A DNA stretch of 10,822 bases from an uncultured Eubacteriales bacterium (GTDB lineage Bacteria; Bacillota; Clostridia; Oscillospirales; Oscillospiraceae): the NCBI GenBank assembly GCA_900551355.1, contig URVR01000045.1:1-10822 (forward strand). The letters run 5' to 3'. Positions 1 to 6,603 of this stretch are shown here, piece by piece. How positions within the stretch are numbered: the stretch's first letter is position 1; every line of letters starts with the position of its first letter. Under the pieces are notes generated by a model that worked only from the letters and a program-made list of their open reading frames with translations, was not told where the DNA came from and ran no database searches. Both the position numbers and the translations under genes were made by a program.

Positions 1-49
1 ACGAGATTCCTCTACGTCTCGTGGGCTCGGAGATGTGTATAAGAGACAG
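1..49 (+). other. Illumina Nextera P7/i7/read-2 adapter (artefact)
   Basis: This is library adapter, not genome. In order: the end of the P7 primer (acgagat, 1-7), an 8-base i7 index (tcctctac, 8-15, which matches the index I recall as Nextera N712), the read-2 transposase primer segment (gtctcgtgggctcgg, 16-30) and the 19-bp Tn5 mosaic end (agatgtgtataagagacag, 31-49). Genomic sequence begins at about base 50. Translations through this stretch give the spurious peptides VSYTHLRAHET (minus) and MYKRQ (plus), which should not be annotated. Confidence 0.98.
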
Positions 50-50
50 G

Positions 51-194
51 GCCAGCATGGCCAATTTCCTGGGGGCCGACCGCAGCGCCCTGTCCCGGGA
101 GCTGGGACGGATGCAGCGGGAGGGACTGCTGGAGTTCTACCGCAGCAGCTTCCGGCTCCGGGAGCCGGACAGAGCCGCGCAGCCGCCGGCATAA
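51..194 (+). CDS. Crp/Fnr-family transcriptional regulator, C-terminal fragment
   Basis: This is the last 47 codons of a gene whose 5' part lies beyond the contig end; the adapter joins at base 49/50, so no start can be assigned. The visible protein contains a helix-turn-helix of the Crp type: MANFLGADRSALSRELGRM is a recognition segment in which RSALSREL is the usual signature, followed by QREGLLEFYRSSFRL, which fits the winged beta-hairpin at the C-terminus of Crp/Fnr proteins. In this family an N-terminal cyclic-nucleotide-binding-like fold senses a small molecule, oxygen or redox state; that part is missing, so effector and targets cannot be stated. A short tail rich in Pro and Ala precedes the TAA stop, and an intrinsic terminator follows directly. 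The ATG at 57 is internal to the helix-turn-helix and is not a real start. Confidence 0.8.
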   Translation, partial: ASMANFLGADRSALSRELGRMQREGLLEFYRSSFRLREPDRAAQPPA

Positions 195-195
195 G

Positions 196-234
196 AAACG
201 CACCCTCCGCGCAGCTGTGCGGAGGGTGCGTTTT
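196..234. terminator. Intrinsic terminator between Crp-type gene and TSUP gene
   Basis: A perfect 15-bp stem pairs 196-210 with 219-233 around an 8-base loop (gcagctgt). Its right arm runs into ttttgttt on the plus strand, so it should end the Crp/Fnr transcript. On the minus strand the exit reads gcgtttctt, a weaker T tract, so it may also end the TSUP transcript, whose stop codon lies only a few bases away. Confidence 0.85.
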
Positions 235-236
235 GT

Positions 237-1013
237 TTATTGGAAAAGGCCCACGCCCAGAATGACGGCGCCCAGCACCACCAGCACCACGCCGGTGGCG
301 CGGTTCAGCGTTCTGGGGGAGGCGCGGTTGGCGAACACGGCGGCGATCCGCGCCCACACCAGCGTGAACACCACGCACAGGCTCCAGACCACCCAGTCCG
401 GCGCGCCGCCGATGACGAAGTGGGACACCGCGCCGGTGAGGGCGGTAAACGTCATGATGAACACGCTGGTGCCCACCGCCGTTTTCAGCTCGTAGCCCAG
501 CACGCTGGTGAGGATCAGCAGCATCATCATGCCGCCTCCGGCGCCGATGAAGCCGCAGATGAAGCCGATAAGTGTGCCGCAGGCCAGCGACTGGATCACC
601 CGCTTTTTCGGCGACACGCCCAGCATGGCCTCCCTGGTGGTCATCACCGGGCGGACGATGAATTTGACGCCCAGCAGGAACGTCATGAACACCGAGAAAT
701 TGCCCATGGTGCGGGAGGGCACCAGGCTGGCGATATAGCTGCCCACCACGGTGAACGCCAGCACGCTGACCATCATGATGAGGCCGTTTTTCACGTCCAG
801 ATTCTTGTTCTTGTGGTAGGTATAGGCCGAGACGGCGCTGGCCAGCACGTCCGAGGACAGGGCAATGCCCACCGCCATATAGGGGTCCATATCCAGAAAG
901 GTGATGAGCATGGGGCTGATGACCGCCGCGGCGCTCATGCCGGCAAAGCCGGTGCCCAGTCCCGCGCCCATACCGGCGAAAAATGTCACCAACAGCGTGA
1001 TCAGAAACTGCAT
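237..1013 (-). CDS. TSUP-family (TauE/SafE-like) membrane permease
   Basis: A 258-residue, strongly hydrophobic protein of the TSUP family (sulfite exporter TauE/SafE, Pfam TauE-like). It shows the internal duplication typical of the family: a glycine-rich segment starting at about residue 14 (GMGAGLGTGFAGMSAAAV) and its counterpart at about 146-163 (GTLIGFICGFIGAGGGMM), each followed by a hydrophobic helix and a T/AVG- or AVGT-like turn (AVGIALSSD near 47-55, AVGTSVFIM near 179-187). About eight membrane helices are expected, and the length is normal. Family members move sulfite, sulfoacetate, sulfolactate or other small organic anions; the substrate cannot be read here and no sulfur genes are adjacent. 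Start chosen at ATG 1013 because GGAGGG (1028-1023) lies 9 bases upstream. It has its own promoter (1062-1090) just downstream of the putP terminator, so it is probably a single-gene unit. Confidence 0.88.
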   Translation of the reverse strand: MQFLITLLVTFFAGMGAGLGTGFAGMSAAAVISPMLITFLDMDPYMAVGIALSSDVLASAVSAYTYHKNKNLDVKNGLIMMVSVLAFTVVGSYIASLVPSRTMGNFSVFMTFLLGVKFIVRPVMTTREAMLGVSPKKRVIQSLACGTLIGFICGFIGAGGGMMMLLILTSVLGYELKTAVGTSVFIMTFTALTGAVSHFVIGGAPDWVVWSLCVVFTLVWARIAAVFANRASPRTLNRATGVVLVVLGAVILGVGLFQ

Positions 1014-1061
1014 GGTATGCTTCCCTCCATCCGTTCTGCCGTGCCGTACAGCAGATGCTCT

Positions 1062-1090
1062 ACCCTACCACAGCGGGCGCGGCCTGTCAA
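1062..1090 (-). promoter_or_regulatory. Sigma-70 promoter for the TSUP permease
   Basis: On the minus strand TTGACA (1090-1085, a perfect -35) is separated by 17 bases from TAGGGT (1067-1062), a poor -10 keeping only the first two and the last base of the consensus. The predicted start is near 1055, giving a leader of about 40 bases before ATG 1013. The -35 lies about 10 bases downstream of the T tract of the putP terminator. Confidence 0.55.
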
Positions 1091-1099
1091 GTGCGGGCG

Positions 1100-1135
1100 A
1101 AAAAAGTCCCTCCGCACCCGGGTGCGGAGGGACTT
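1100..1135 (-). terminator. Intrinsic terminator of putP
   Basis: A perfect palindrome (1104-1119 with 1120-1135) forms a stem of up to 14-16 bp with a ccgg tip. Read on the minus strand it is followed by six Ts (complement of 1105-1100), so it terminates the putP transcript, whose stop codon is at 1150. The stem core ccctccgc also occurs in the terminator at 196-233. Confidence 0.9.
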
Positions 1136-1149
1136 CCGAACGGGATCGC

Positions 1150-2685
1150 TTACACCTCGCCGGCCTTGACGCGGTCGAACTCGCTGTCCATGTCGGCGTT
1201 GGGCTTCTGGGTCAGCAGGGATACCACCACGATGACCAGGGTGCTGAACAGGAAGGCGGGCAGCAGCTCATACAGGCCGAACACACCGCCCAGCGGCTTC
1301 AGCACGCCGCGCCAGAAGAACACCATGGCGCCGCCGGCCACCATACCGGCGATGGCGCCGGCCCGGGTGGTGCGCTTCCAGAACAGGGAGAACAGCATCA
1401 GGGGGCCGAAGGCGGCGCCGAAGCCCGCCCACGCAAAGGCGGTGATGCCGAAGATGGTGGAGTTGGAGTTCCACGCGATGGCCATGGCCACCAGCGTGAT
1501 GAGCATCAGGGTGATGCGGGAGCACCACATGACCTGCTTTTCCGTGGCGTCCTTCTTCACGATGCCGCGGTAGATGTTCTGGCTGACGGCGCTGGCGGTG
1601 ATGAGCAGATAGGAGTCGGAGGACGAGATGGCCGCCGCCAGCACGCCGGCGCAGGCAAAGCCCGCCAGCACGGGAGGCAGGAACATGATGGCCGCGTCCA
1701 CGAAGATGTTCTCGGCATCGCTGTTGGACAGGTAGTCCAGACCCACGATGCTGCGGCCCACGATGCCGATGAACACGGCGGCCGCCATGGAGATGACCAC
1801 CCAGACGATGGCCACGCGGCGGGAGAGCTTCAGCTCCTTTTCAGAGCGGATGCCCATGAACCGCAGCAGCACCTGGGGCATGCCGAAGTAGCCAAGGCCC
1901 CAGGCAAGGCAGGAGACGATGGACAGCACGCCGTAGGGTCTGGCGGCGCCGAACACATCCACCTCGGTGGTGGAAGGGGTGGCGGACTGGACCAGAGAGA
2001 AGAAACCATCGATGCCCTCGGCATTCTGGATGGCCGCGGACATGCCGCCGGCAGCGCCCACGGACATGATGAGGATCAGCACCAGCACCGTGACCATCAC
2101 CACGGCCTGCATGAAGTCGGAGGCGCTCTCCGCCAGGAAGCCGCCCAGGAACGTGTAGAGCAGCACGAAGGCCGCCGCCACGATCATCATGCTCTGGTAG
2201 GACAGACCGAACAGGTTGGCAAACAGCTTGCCGCAGGTGCTGAGGCACTGGGCCGCGTAGACGGAGAAGAAGATGATGATAATGAGGGAGGACAGCACCA
2301 TCAGGGTCTTGTGCTTACCCTCGTGATACCGCTTGGAGAAGAAGTCCGGCACGGTGAAGGCGTCCACGGCGATGCTGTACCGCCGCAGGCGGCGGGAAGT
2401 GATGAGAAAGTTCAGATAGGTGCCCAGCGCCAGGCCGATGCACGTCCAGCCCGCGTCGGCAAGGCCAGTCCAGTAGGCCAGGCCCGGCAGGCCCATCAGC
2501 AGGTAGCCGGACATGTCCGACGCCTCGGCGCTGAAGGCCGTGACCCAGGGGCCAAGGCTGCGTCCGCCCAGAAAATACGCCTCCGCGTCCTTGTTGGCGC
2601 GGCGGGCAAACACGATGCCGATGACGATCACCGCCAGCATGTACAGTGCCATCGCCAGCAGGTGCTGCAGATTTGCTCCATCCAT
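1150..2685 (-). CDS. putP: PutP-type sodium:proline (solute) symporter
   Basis: A 511-residue member of the sodium:solute symporter family, closest in motifs to PutP, which couples Na+ entry to proline uptake at the cytoplasmic membrane. Diagnostic segments: AEASDMSGYLLMGLPG (about 53-68, with D57 matching the Na+-site Asp55 of E. coli PutP by my alignment), WGLGYFGMPQVLLRFM (262-277), and AAAISSSDSYLLITASAVSQNIY (about 350-372), where S354/S355 align with Na+-ligand Ser340/Thr341. About 13 hydrophobic segments are visible, and the length is normal for the family. The frame is open 17 codons further upstream to 2736, but ATG 2685 is preferred: AAGGAGG (2700-2694) sits 8 bases before it, and the proposed transcription start (near 2713) lies inside the longer version. 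It is divergent from a LysR-type gene with overlapping promoters, so regulation by that protein is likely. Proline is the best guess; related carriers take other solutes. Confidence 0.92.
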   Translation of the reverse strand: MDGANLQHLLAMALYMLAVIVIGIVFARRANKDAEAYFLGGRSLGPWVTAFSAEASDMSGYLLMGLPGLAYWTGLADAGWTCIGLALGTYLNFLITSRRLRRYSIAVDAFTVPDFFSKRYHEGKHKTLMVLSSLIIIIFFSVYAAQCLSTCGKLFANLFGLSYQSMMIVAAAFVLLYTFLGGFLAESASDFMQAVVMVTVLVLILIMSVGAAGGMSAAIQNAEGIDGFFSLVQSATPSTTEVDVFGAARPYGVLSIVSCLAWGLGYFGMPQVLLRFMGIRSEKELKLSRRVAIVWVVISMAAAVFIGIVGRSIVGLDYLSNSDAENIFVDAAIMFLPPVLAGFACAGVLAAAISSSDSYLLITASAVSQNIYRGIVKKDATEKQVMWCSRITLMLITLVAMAIAWNSNSTIFGITAFAWAGFGAAFGPLMLFSLFWKRTTRAGAIAGMVAGGAMVFFWRGVLKPLGGVFGLYELLPAFLFSTLVIVVVSLLTQKPNADMDSEFDRVKAGEV

Positions 2686-2693
2686 GGGAAATT

Positions 2694-2700
2694 CCTCCTT
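2694..2700 (-). promoter_or_regulatory. Ribosome binding site deciding the putP start
   Basis: AAGGAGG on the minus strand, 8 bases from ATG 2685, favours this start over the in-frame ATG at 2736. The last two bases (2699-2700) are also the first two of the lysR -35 box TTGACA on the other strand. Confidence 0.85.
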
Positions 2701-2727
2701 GACAAGCGACACATGAAGATTTATAAT
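2699..2727 (+). promoter_or_regulatory. lysR-type gene promoter, perfect consensus
   Basis: TTGACA (2699-2704), exactly 17 bases, TATAAT (2722-2727): both hexamers and the spacer match the sigma-70 consensus. The predicted start is near 2734, leaving a leader of about 71 bases before ATG 2805. The -35 overlaps the putP ribosome site, and the -10 overlaps the putP -10. Confidence 0.8.
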
Positions 2728-2751
2728 GTGTCTCATAAAGATTTTGAATGT
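2708..2751. promoter_or_regulatory. Tandem LysR-type operator boxes (T-N11-A)
   Basis: Box 1 is a 7-bp inverted repeat, gacacat (2708-2714) and atgtgtc (2726-2732), around 11 bases, which gives the LysR-box form T-N11-A (T2714, A2726). Box 2 repeats the pattern 22 bp further on: cat (2734-2736), 11 bases, atg (2748-2750). The 18-base blocks 2712-2729 and 2734-2751 agree at 15 of 18 positions, so the sites lie on the same face of the helix, two turns apart. They cover the putP promoter from -10 to -35 and the -10 of lysR. The likely binder is the adjacent LysR protein; which gene it represses or activates cannot be told. Confidence 0.65.
2720..2748 (-). promoter_or_regulatory. putP promoter
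   Basis: Minus strand: TTCAAA (2748-2743), a 17-base spacer, then TATAAA (2725-2720). The predicted start is near 2713, about 28 bases before ATG 2685. Its -10 overlaps the -10 of the divergent lysR promoter (2722-2727), so the two can hardly be occupied by polymerase at once. Confidence 0.65.
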
Positions 2752-2804
2752 ATGGGCGTATCATAGCACCATGCAGGCAAAAAAGCAAGGGGTAAATTCA
2801 CAAA

Positions 2805-3677
2805 ATGGACACAAAAAAGTATGCTGTTGTCGAAAAAGTGGTGGAAAAGGCGTCGCTGACCAAGGCGGCGGAGGAGCTGGGCCTCACCCAGTCCGGGGTG
2901 AGCCACATCGTGGCCGCCGTGGAGGCGGAGCTGGGGCTGCCCCTTCTCAAGCGCACACGCACCGGGGCGCGGCTGACGCCGGAGGGCGAGCGCATCATGC
3001 CTCACATCCGGGCCATCGTGGCGGAGGAGCGTCTGCTGCGCCAGACGGCGGAGGAGCTGCACACGCTGGTGGCGGGCAAGGTGCGTGTGGGTACGTTCAC
3101 CAGCGTGGCCACCCACTGGCTGCCGGCCATGATGATGCGGTTCCAGCAGGAGCACCCCCAGGTGGAATTTGAGCTGTTCAACGGCGACTATCACGACGTG
3201 GACCGGTGGCTGGCGGACGGCAGCGTGGATCTGGCCTTCGTGGCGCTGCCGGCGGAGGGTGACAGCCGGTGTGTGCCGCTGTACAGGGACGAGCTGGTGG
3301 CGGTGCTGCCCAGGGGGCACCGGCTGTGCGCCCTGCCGGTGTGTCCGGCGGTGGAGATCGCCAAGGAACCTATTATCTCCCTGCTGGAGACGTCCAACCA
3401 CGACGTAAGGCGGGCGCTGGACGCCGTGGGCGCCAAGCCGGACATCCGGTTCCGCACCAAGGACGACTACGCCGTCATCGCCATGGTGCGGCAGGGGCTG
3501 GGCGTCAGCATCATGCCGTCCCTGCTGCTGCGGGGCAACAACGAGGGCGTGGAGCTGCGGCCATTGGATCCTCCCGCCTACCGCACCATCGCGCTGGCCG
3601 CCGGCAACGTGGAGGCCGGCCCCGCCGCCAGGCGGTTCGCGGAGTTCGCCCGGGCGTGGGTGCAGGAGAACGCATAA
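2805..3677 (+). CDS. LysR-family transcriptional regulator
   Basis: A 290-residue LysR-type regulator of normal length. Residues 3-62 form the N-terminal winged helix-turn-helix (SLTKAAEELGLTQSGVSHIV at about 17-36, then LGLPLLKRTRTGARLTPEGE), followed by a linker helix to about 88. The substrate-binding domain runs from about 91 (GKVRVGTFTSVATHWLPAMM) to the end, with the usual DLAFVALP, ELVAVLP and MVRQGLGVSIMPSLLL segments. In this family a small effector bound between two subdomains changes the DNA contacts of a tetramer. It is divergent from putP with two tandem T-N11-A boxes between, so control of the symporter and of itself is the natural guess; the effector may be the transported solute. 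A weak ribosome site (AAGGGG, 2787-2792) stands 12 bases before ATG 2805, so translation may be modest despite the consensus promoter. A terminator follows at once. Confidence 0.93.
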   Translation: MDTKKYAVVEKVVEKASLTKAAEELGLTQSGVSHIVAAVEAELGLPLLKRTRTGARLTPEGERIMPHIRAIVAEERLLRQTAEELHTLVAGKVRVGTFTSVATHWLPAMMMRFQQEHPQVEFELFNGDYHDVDRWLADGSVDLAFVALPAEGDSRCVPLYRDELVAVLPRGHRLCALPVCPAVEIAKEPIISLLETSNHDVRRALDAVGAKPDIRFRTKDDYAVIAMVRQGLGVSIMPSLLLRGNNEGVELRPLDPPAYRTIALAAGNVEAGPAARRFAEFARAWVQENA

Positions 3678-3679
3678 CG

Positions 3680-3710
3680 AAAAGAGGAGACGCGGTGCGT
3701 CTCCTCTTTT
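3680..3710. terminator. Bidirectional terminator between lysR-type gene and cca
   Basis: A 14-bp stem pairs 3680-3693 with 3697-3710 around a 3-base ggt loop. The stem is flanked by aaaa and tttt, so it carries a T tract in both directions. Its right arm touches the cca stop codon (TAA at 3711-3709 on the minus strand). It serves both convergent genes. Confidence 0.9.
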
Positions 3711-5025
3711 ATTCTATGGTGCGCCGGGCGGCGTCCAGCAGGGCGTCCCGGTCATTGGGCAGCGCACCGTCCAGCACCTGCGCCAGCAGGGCGTCCAGCG
3801 CACGGCCTACGGCGGGGCCGCGGAGGCCCAGCGCCAGCATGTCCCCGCCGTCCACCGCCAGATCCCGCAGGGAAAAGCAGGCCTGCCGCGCCAGCAGGGC
3901 GTTGAGGATGTCCTCCGCGCGGTCGATCTCCGTCAGGCGGCCCCGGTAGTCCGGGTGCTGGGCCAGATTGTCCGCCCGCTTCACCGCCAGCAGGCGGCGG
4001 AACGTGTCCTCCCCCAGCTGGTGGACGGCACGGGCGATGGCCTTTTCCGTCCGGGGGATGTCCCGGTCGTGCCACCGCACCAGCGTCACCACCTCCTGTG
4101 CGGTGCGCCTGTCCATCCGCAGACGGCGGCACACCTCCTCCGCCTGCGCCGCCGACACCTTGGGGTGGCCGTAGAAATGGCCCACGCCCTGCCCGTCCAC
4201 GGTGAAGCAGGCGGGCTTTCCCACATCGTGGAGCAGCATGGCCCAGCGCAGCACCGGCTCCGGCGCAATGGCGGCCACGGAGCGGGCCGTGTGCTCCCAC
4301 ACGTCGTAGAGGTGGTGCCGGTTCCGCTGGTCAAGACCCACGCAGGGCAGCAGCTCCGGCAGGAACACGCCCAGCACGTCGGGGTACGCCAGCAGCACCG
4401 GCAGCACATGGGCGCCGCACAGCAGGCGATCCGTCTCCGACAGCAGGCGCTCGGCGGCGATGTCCCGCAGCAGCGGGGCGCGGCGGTGCAGCGCGGCGGC
4501 GGTGTGCGCCTCCACGGTGAAGCCCAGCGTCGAGGCGAACCGCAGCGTCCGCATGATGCGCAGGGCGTCCTCGTCAAAGCGCTTGTCCGGGTCGCCTACG
4601 CAGCGCAGGATGCCCCGGCGCAGATCCTCCCGCCCGCCGTGCAGGTCGGTGATGGTGCCCCGGACATCCATGGCCATGGCGTTCACCGTCAGGTCGCGGC
4701 GGCACAGATCCTCCGCCAGCGAGTCGGAAAAGTACACGGCGTCGGGGCGGCGGTGGTCGGAATAGGGGCCGTCGGCGCGGAAGGTGGTGACCTCCACGGA
4801 CAGGCCGTCCTGCCGGACGGTGACGGTGCCGTGGCGCAGTCCCGTGGGGATGCTGTGACCGGCGAACAGGGCGGCGGTCTGCTCCGGGCGGGCGGCGGTG
4901 GTAACGTCCCAGTCCTCCGGCTCCCGGCCCAGCAGCGTGTCCCGGACGCAGCCGCCCACGGCGTAGGCCGCGAAGCCCGCCTGCTCCAGCCGGGAGAGGA
5001 TCGCGCCCACCTGCGCAGGGAACAT
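3709..5025 (-). CDS. cca: CCA tRNA nucleotidyltransferase with HD domain
   Basis: A 438-residue class II nucleotidyltransferase that adds or repairs the 3' CCA end of tRNA in the cytoplasm. The head domain has the GG motif (YAVGGCVRD, 21-29), metal-binding D38-x-D40 (EDWDV), the RRDLTVNAMAMD block (109-120) and the EDALRIMRTLRFA block (152-164, containing the EDxxR motif used for CTP/ATP choice). The RNA-binding neck follows. An HD domain lies in the second half: H245 in WEHT, LLHDVGK (264-270, H266/D267) and WHDRD (318-322), which gives phosphohydrolase activity in some relatives such as the E. coli enzyme. Length fits HD-containing forms. ATG 5025 is supported by AAGGAGG (5040-5034) 8 bases upstream. 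A poly(A) polymerase or a split CC-/A-adding enzyme is possible, but the motif set favours CCA addition. It appears monocistronic, with a terminator-like hairpin in its leader. Confidence 0.93.
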   Translation of the reverse strand: MFPAQVGAILSRLEQAGFAAYAVGGCVRDTLLGREPEDWDVTTAARPEQTAALFAGHSIPTGLRHGTVTVRQDGLSVEVTTFRADGPYSDHRRPDAVYFSDSLAEDLCRRDLTVNAMAMDVRGTITDLHGGREDLRRGILRCVGDPDKRFDEDALRIMRTLRFASTLGFTVEAHTAAALHRRAPLLRDIAAERLLSETDRLLCGAHVLPVLLAYPDVLGVFLPELLPCVGLDQRNRHHLYDVWEHTARSVAAIAPEPVLRWAMLLHDVGKPACFTVDGQGVGHFYGHPKVSAAQAEEVCRRLRMDRRTAQEVVTLVRWHDRDIPRTEKAIARAVHQLGEDTFRRLLAVKRADNLAQHPDYRGRLTEIDRAEDILNALLARQACFSLRDLAVDGGDMLALGLRGPAVGRALDALLAQVLDGALPNDRDALLDAARRTIE

Positions 5026-5055
5026 ATTCGCCGCCTCCTTTCGCCCCGTACCGCC

Positions 5056-5079
5056 AAAAAACCGGCGAAAAAGCCGGTT
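5056..5079 (-). terminator. Terminator-like hairpin in the cca leader (possible attenuator)
   Basis: On the minus strand a 7-bp stem (5079-5073 with 5066-5060, loop of 6) is followed by a run of six Ts (5061-5056, two of which also pair). No minus-strand gene lies upstream of it (murC is on the plus strand), so it sits between the proposed cca promoter (5156-5129) and the cca start. No competing antiterminator is obvious, so whether it regulates cca or blocks stray transcription is open. Confidence 0.5.
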
Positions 5080-5106
5080 GCACTTCGTGTTCGGGTGTAC
5101 TATAAT
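5078..5106 (+). promoter_or_regulatory. Candidate murC promoter
   Basis: TTGCAC (5078-5083), 17 bases, TATAAT (5101-5106, perfect -10). The predicted start near 5113 leaves a leader of about 93 bases. It faces the cca promoter, so the first bases of the two transcripts would be complementary. The leader also holds a small GC hairpin (5175-5180 with 5184-5189) just before the ribosome site GGAGG (5193-5197). Confidence 0.6.
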
Positions 5107-5128
5107 GAATCGTTAAGATATTACATCC

Positions 5129-5156
5129 ATATTAGCACACTTTTCAGAATTGTCAA
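5129..5156 (-). promoter_or_regulatory. Candidate cca promoter
   Basis: Minus strand: TTGACA (5156-5151, perfect -35), 16 bases, TAATAT (5134-5129, four of six bases). The predicted start near 5122 gives a leader of about 97 bases that contains the hairpin at 5056-5079. Confidence 0.5.
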
Positions 5157-5205
5157 TTTACGCACATCTTATTCCGGCGCTCCGCGCCGTTTGGAGGTCT
5201 TTTTT

Positions 5206-6603
5206 ATGATGCATCCCGCTGCGGATATCCGTACACTGCTCCAGCCGGGCCGGCGCGTCCATCTGGCCGGCATCGGCGGCGTGTCCATGTGCGCGCTGGC
5301 CGAGGTACTGCAGGGCATGGGCCTTGTGGTGCAGGGCTCCGACATGACGGACAGCGACACCGTGCGCCATCTGCGCGCCGTGGGCATTGAGGTGGCCATC
5401 GGCCACTCCGCCGAGAATCTGAAGGGCTGCGACGCGGTGATCCGCACCGCCGCCATCCACGACAGCAATCCTGAGATCGCCGGAGCCATTGCCCGGGGCA
5501 TCCCCGTGTACGAACGGGCACAGGCCTGGGGCGGCATCATGCGGGGCTACCGCAACGCTCTGTGCGTGTCCGGCACCCACGGCAAGACCACCACCACATC
5601 CATGGCCACCCACATCTTCATGGCGGCGCAGAAGGACCCCACCGTGATGATCGGCGGCACCCTGCCGCTGCTGCACTCCGGCTACCGGGTGGGACAGGGC
5701 GACACCATCATTCTGGAGAGCTGCGAATACTGCAACTCCTTCCTGAACTTCTTTCCCACGGTGGCGGTGATCCTCAACGTACACGCCGACCATCTGGACT
5801 TCTTCAAGGATCTGGCGGATATCGAGCATTCCTTCCACCAGTTCGCGGAGCTGGTGCCCGCCGGCACAGGCCGGGTGGTGGCCAATCTGGACGACGAGGG
5901 CGCCCGGGCCGCCGTGGCGGGGCTGGATCGCCCCGTGTTCACCTACAGCGTCAAGGATCACAGCGCCGACTGCTATGCCGACAACGTGGCGTTCTTCGAC
6001 GGGTACGGTGAGTTCGACATCATCATCCGCGGGCAGCGCTACGCCCATGCGGCGCTGCACGTCCCCGGCGCGCACAACGTGTCCAACGCGCTGGCCGCCG
6101 CAGCTGCCGCGTACCTGCTGGGCGTGGACGGCAGCGCCGTGGAGGCGGGGCTTTCCACCTTCACCGGCGCGGGAAGGCGGTTCGAGCACAAGGGCACCTA
6201 CCACGGGGCGGAGGTGTACGACGACTACGCCCACCATCCCGACGAGGTGGAGGCGCTGCTCAACGCGGTGCAGCCCCTGCCCCACAAGCGGCTGATCTGC
6301 GCGTTCCAGCCCCACACCTATACCCGCACCGCCGCACTGTTCGATGATTTCGTCCGGGTGCTGCGCCGCCCCGACAGGGTGGTGCTGGCGGAGATCTACG
6401 CCGCCCGGGAGAAAAACGAGCTGGGCATCTCCTCCCGGGATCTGGCGGCCCGGATCCCCGGCGCCGTGTACTGCTCCACGCTGGAGCAGGTGGCGGAGGA
6501 GCTGGCAAAGCTGGCCCAGCCGGGGGATATGCTGCTGACCGTGGGCGCCGGCGACATCTACCGCGCCGGTGAAATGCTGCTGGAGCGAGGTGACGCGGAA
6601 TGA
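5206..6603 (+). CDS. murC: UDP-N-acetylmuramate--L-alanine ligase (MurC)
   Basis: A 465-residue Mur ligase that joins L-alanine to UDP-N-acetylmuramate with ATP, the first step of peptide-stem assembly in peptidoglycan precursor synthesis (cytoplasm). The N-terminal UDP-sugar domain shows HLAGIGGVSM (19-28) and GSDM (44-47). The ATP-binding domain has the P-loop GTHGKTTTTSM (123-133), ESCEYCNSFL (171-180) and NVHADHLDFF (191-200). The C-terminal domain includes VPGAHNVSNAL (287-297), RRFE (324-327), DDYAHHP (339-345) and FQPHTYTR (367-374). EYCNSF and DDYAHHP are typical of MurC rather than MurD/E/F. Normal length. ATG 5206 has GGAGG 8 bases upstream; ATG 5209 directly follows and is a possible alternative. 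The frame is open far upstream, but that part is antisense to cca. The 3' end overlaps the next gene by 4 bases. Confidence 0.97.
   Translation: MMHPAADIRTLLQPGRRVHLAGIGGVSMCALAEVLQGMGLVVQGSDMTDSDTVRHLRAVGIEVAIGHSAENLKGCDAVIRTAAIHDSNPEIAGAIARGIPVYERAQAWGGIMRGYRNALCVSGTHGKTTTTSMATHIFMAAQKDPTVMIGGTLPLLHSGYRVGQGDTIILESCEYCNSFLNFFPTVAVILNVHADHLDFFKDLADIEHSFHQFAELVPAGTGRVVANLDDEGARAAVAGLDRPVFTYSVKDHSADCYADNVAFFDGYGEFDIIIRGQRYAHAALHVPGAHNVSNALAAAAAAYLLGVDGSAVEAGLSTFTGAGRRFEHKGTYHGAEVYDDYAHHPDEVEALLNAVQPLPHKRLICAFQPHTYTRTAALFDDFVRVLRRPDRVVLAEIYAAREKNELGISSRDLAARIPGAVYCSTLEQVAEELAKLAQPGDMLLTVGAGDIYRAGEMLLERGDAE

Noticed and set aside
901..2766. A 621-codon open frame on the plus strand across putP.
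   Set aside because: It is antisense to a clear PutP homologue; the product is low-complexity (His, Gly, Gln, Asp rich), as expected from the opposite strand of a GC-rich membrane-protein gene.
3955..5205. Plus-strand frame open upstream of, and continuous with, murC.
   Set aside because: This part is antisense to cca, and homology to MurC begins only at the ATG at 5206, which has its own ribosome site.
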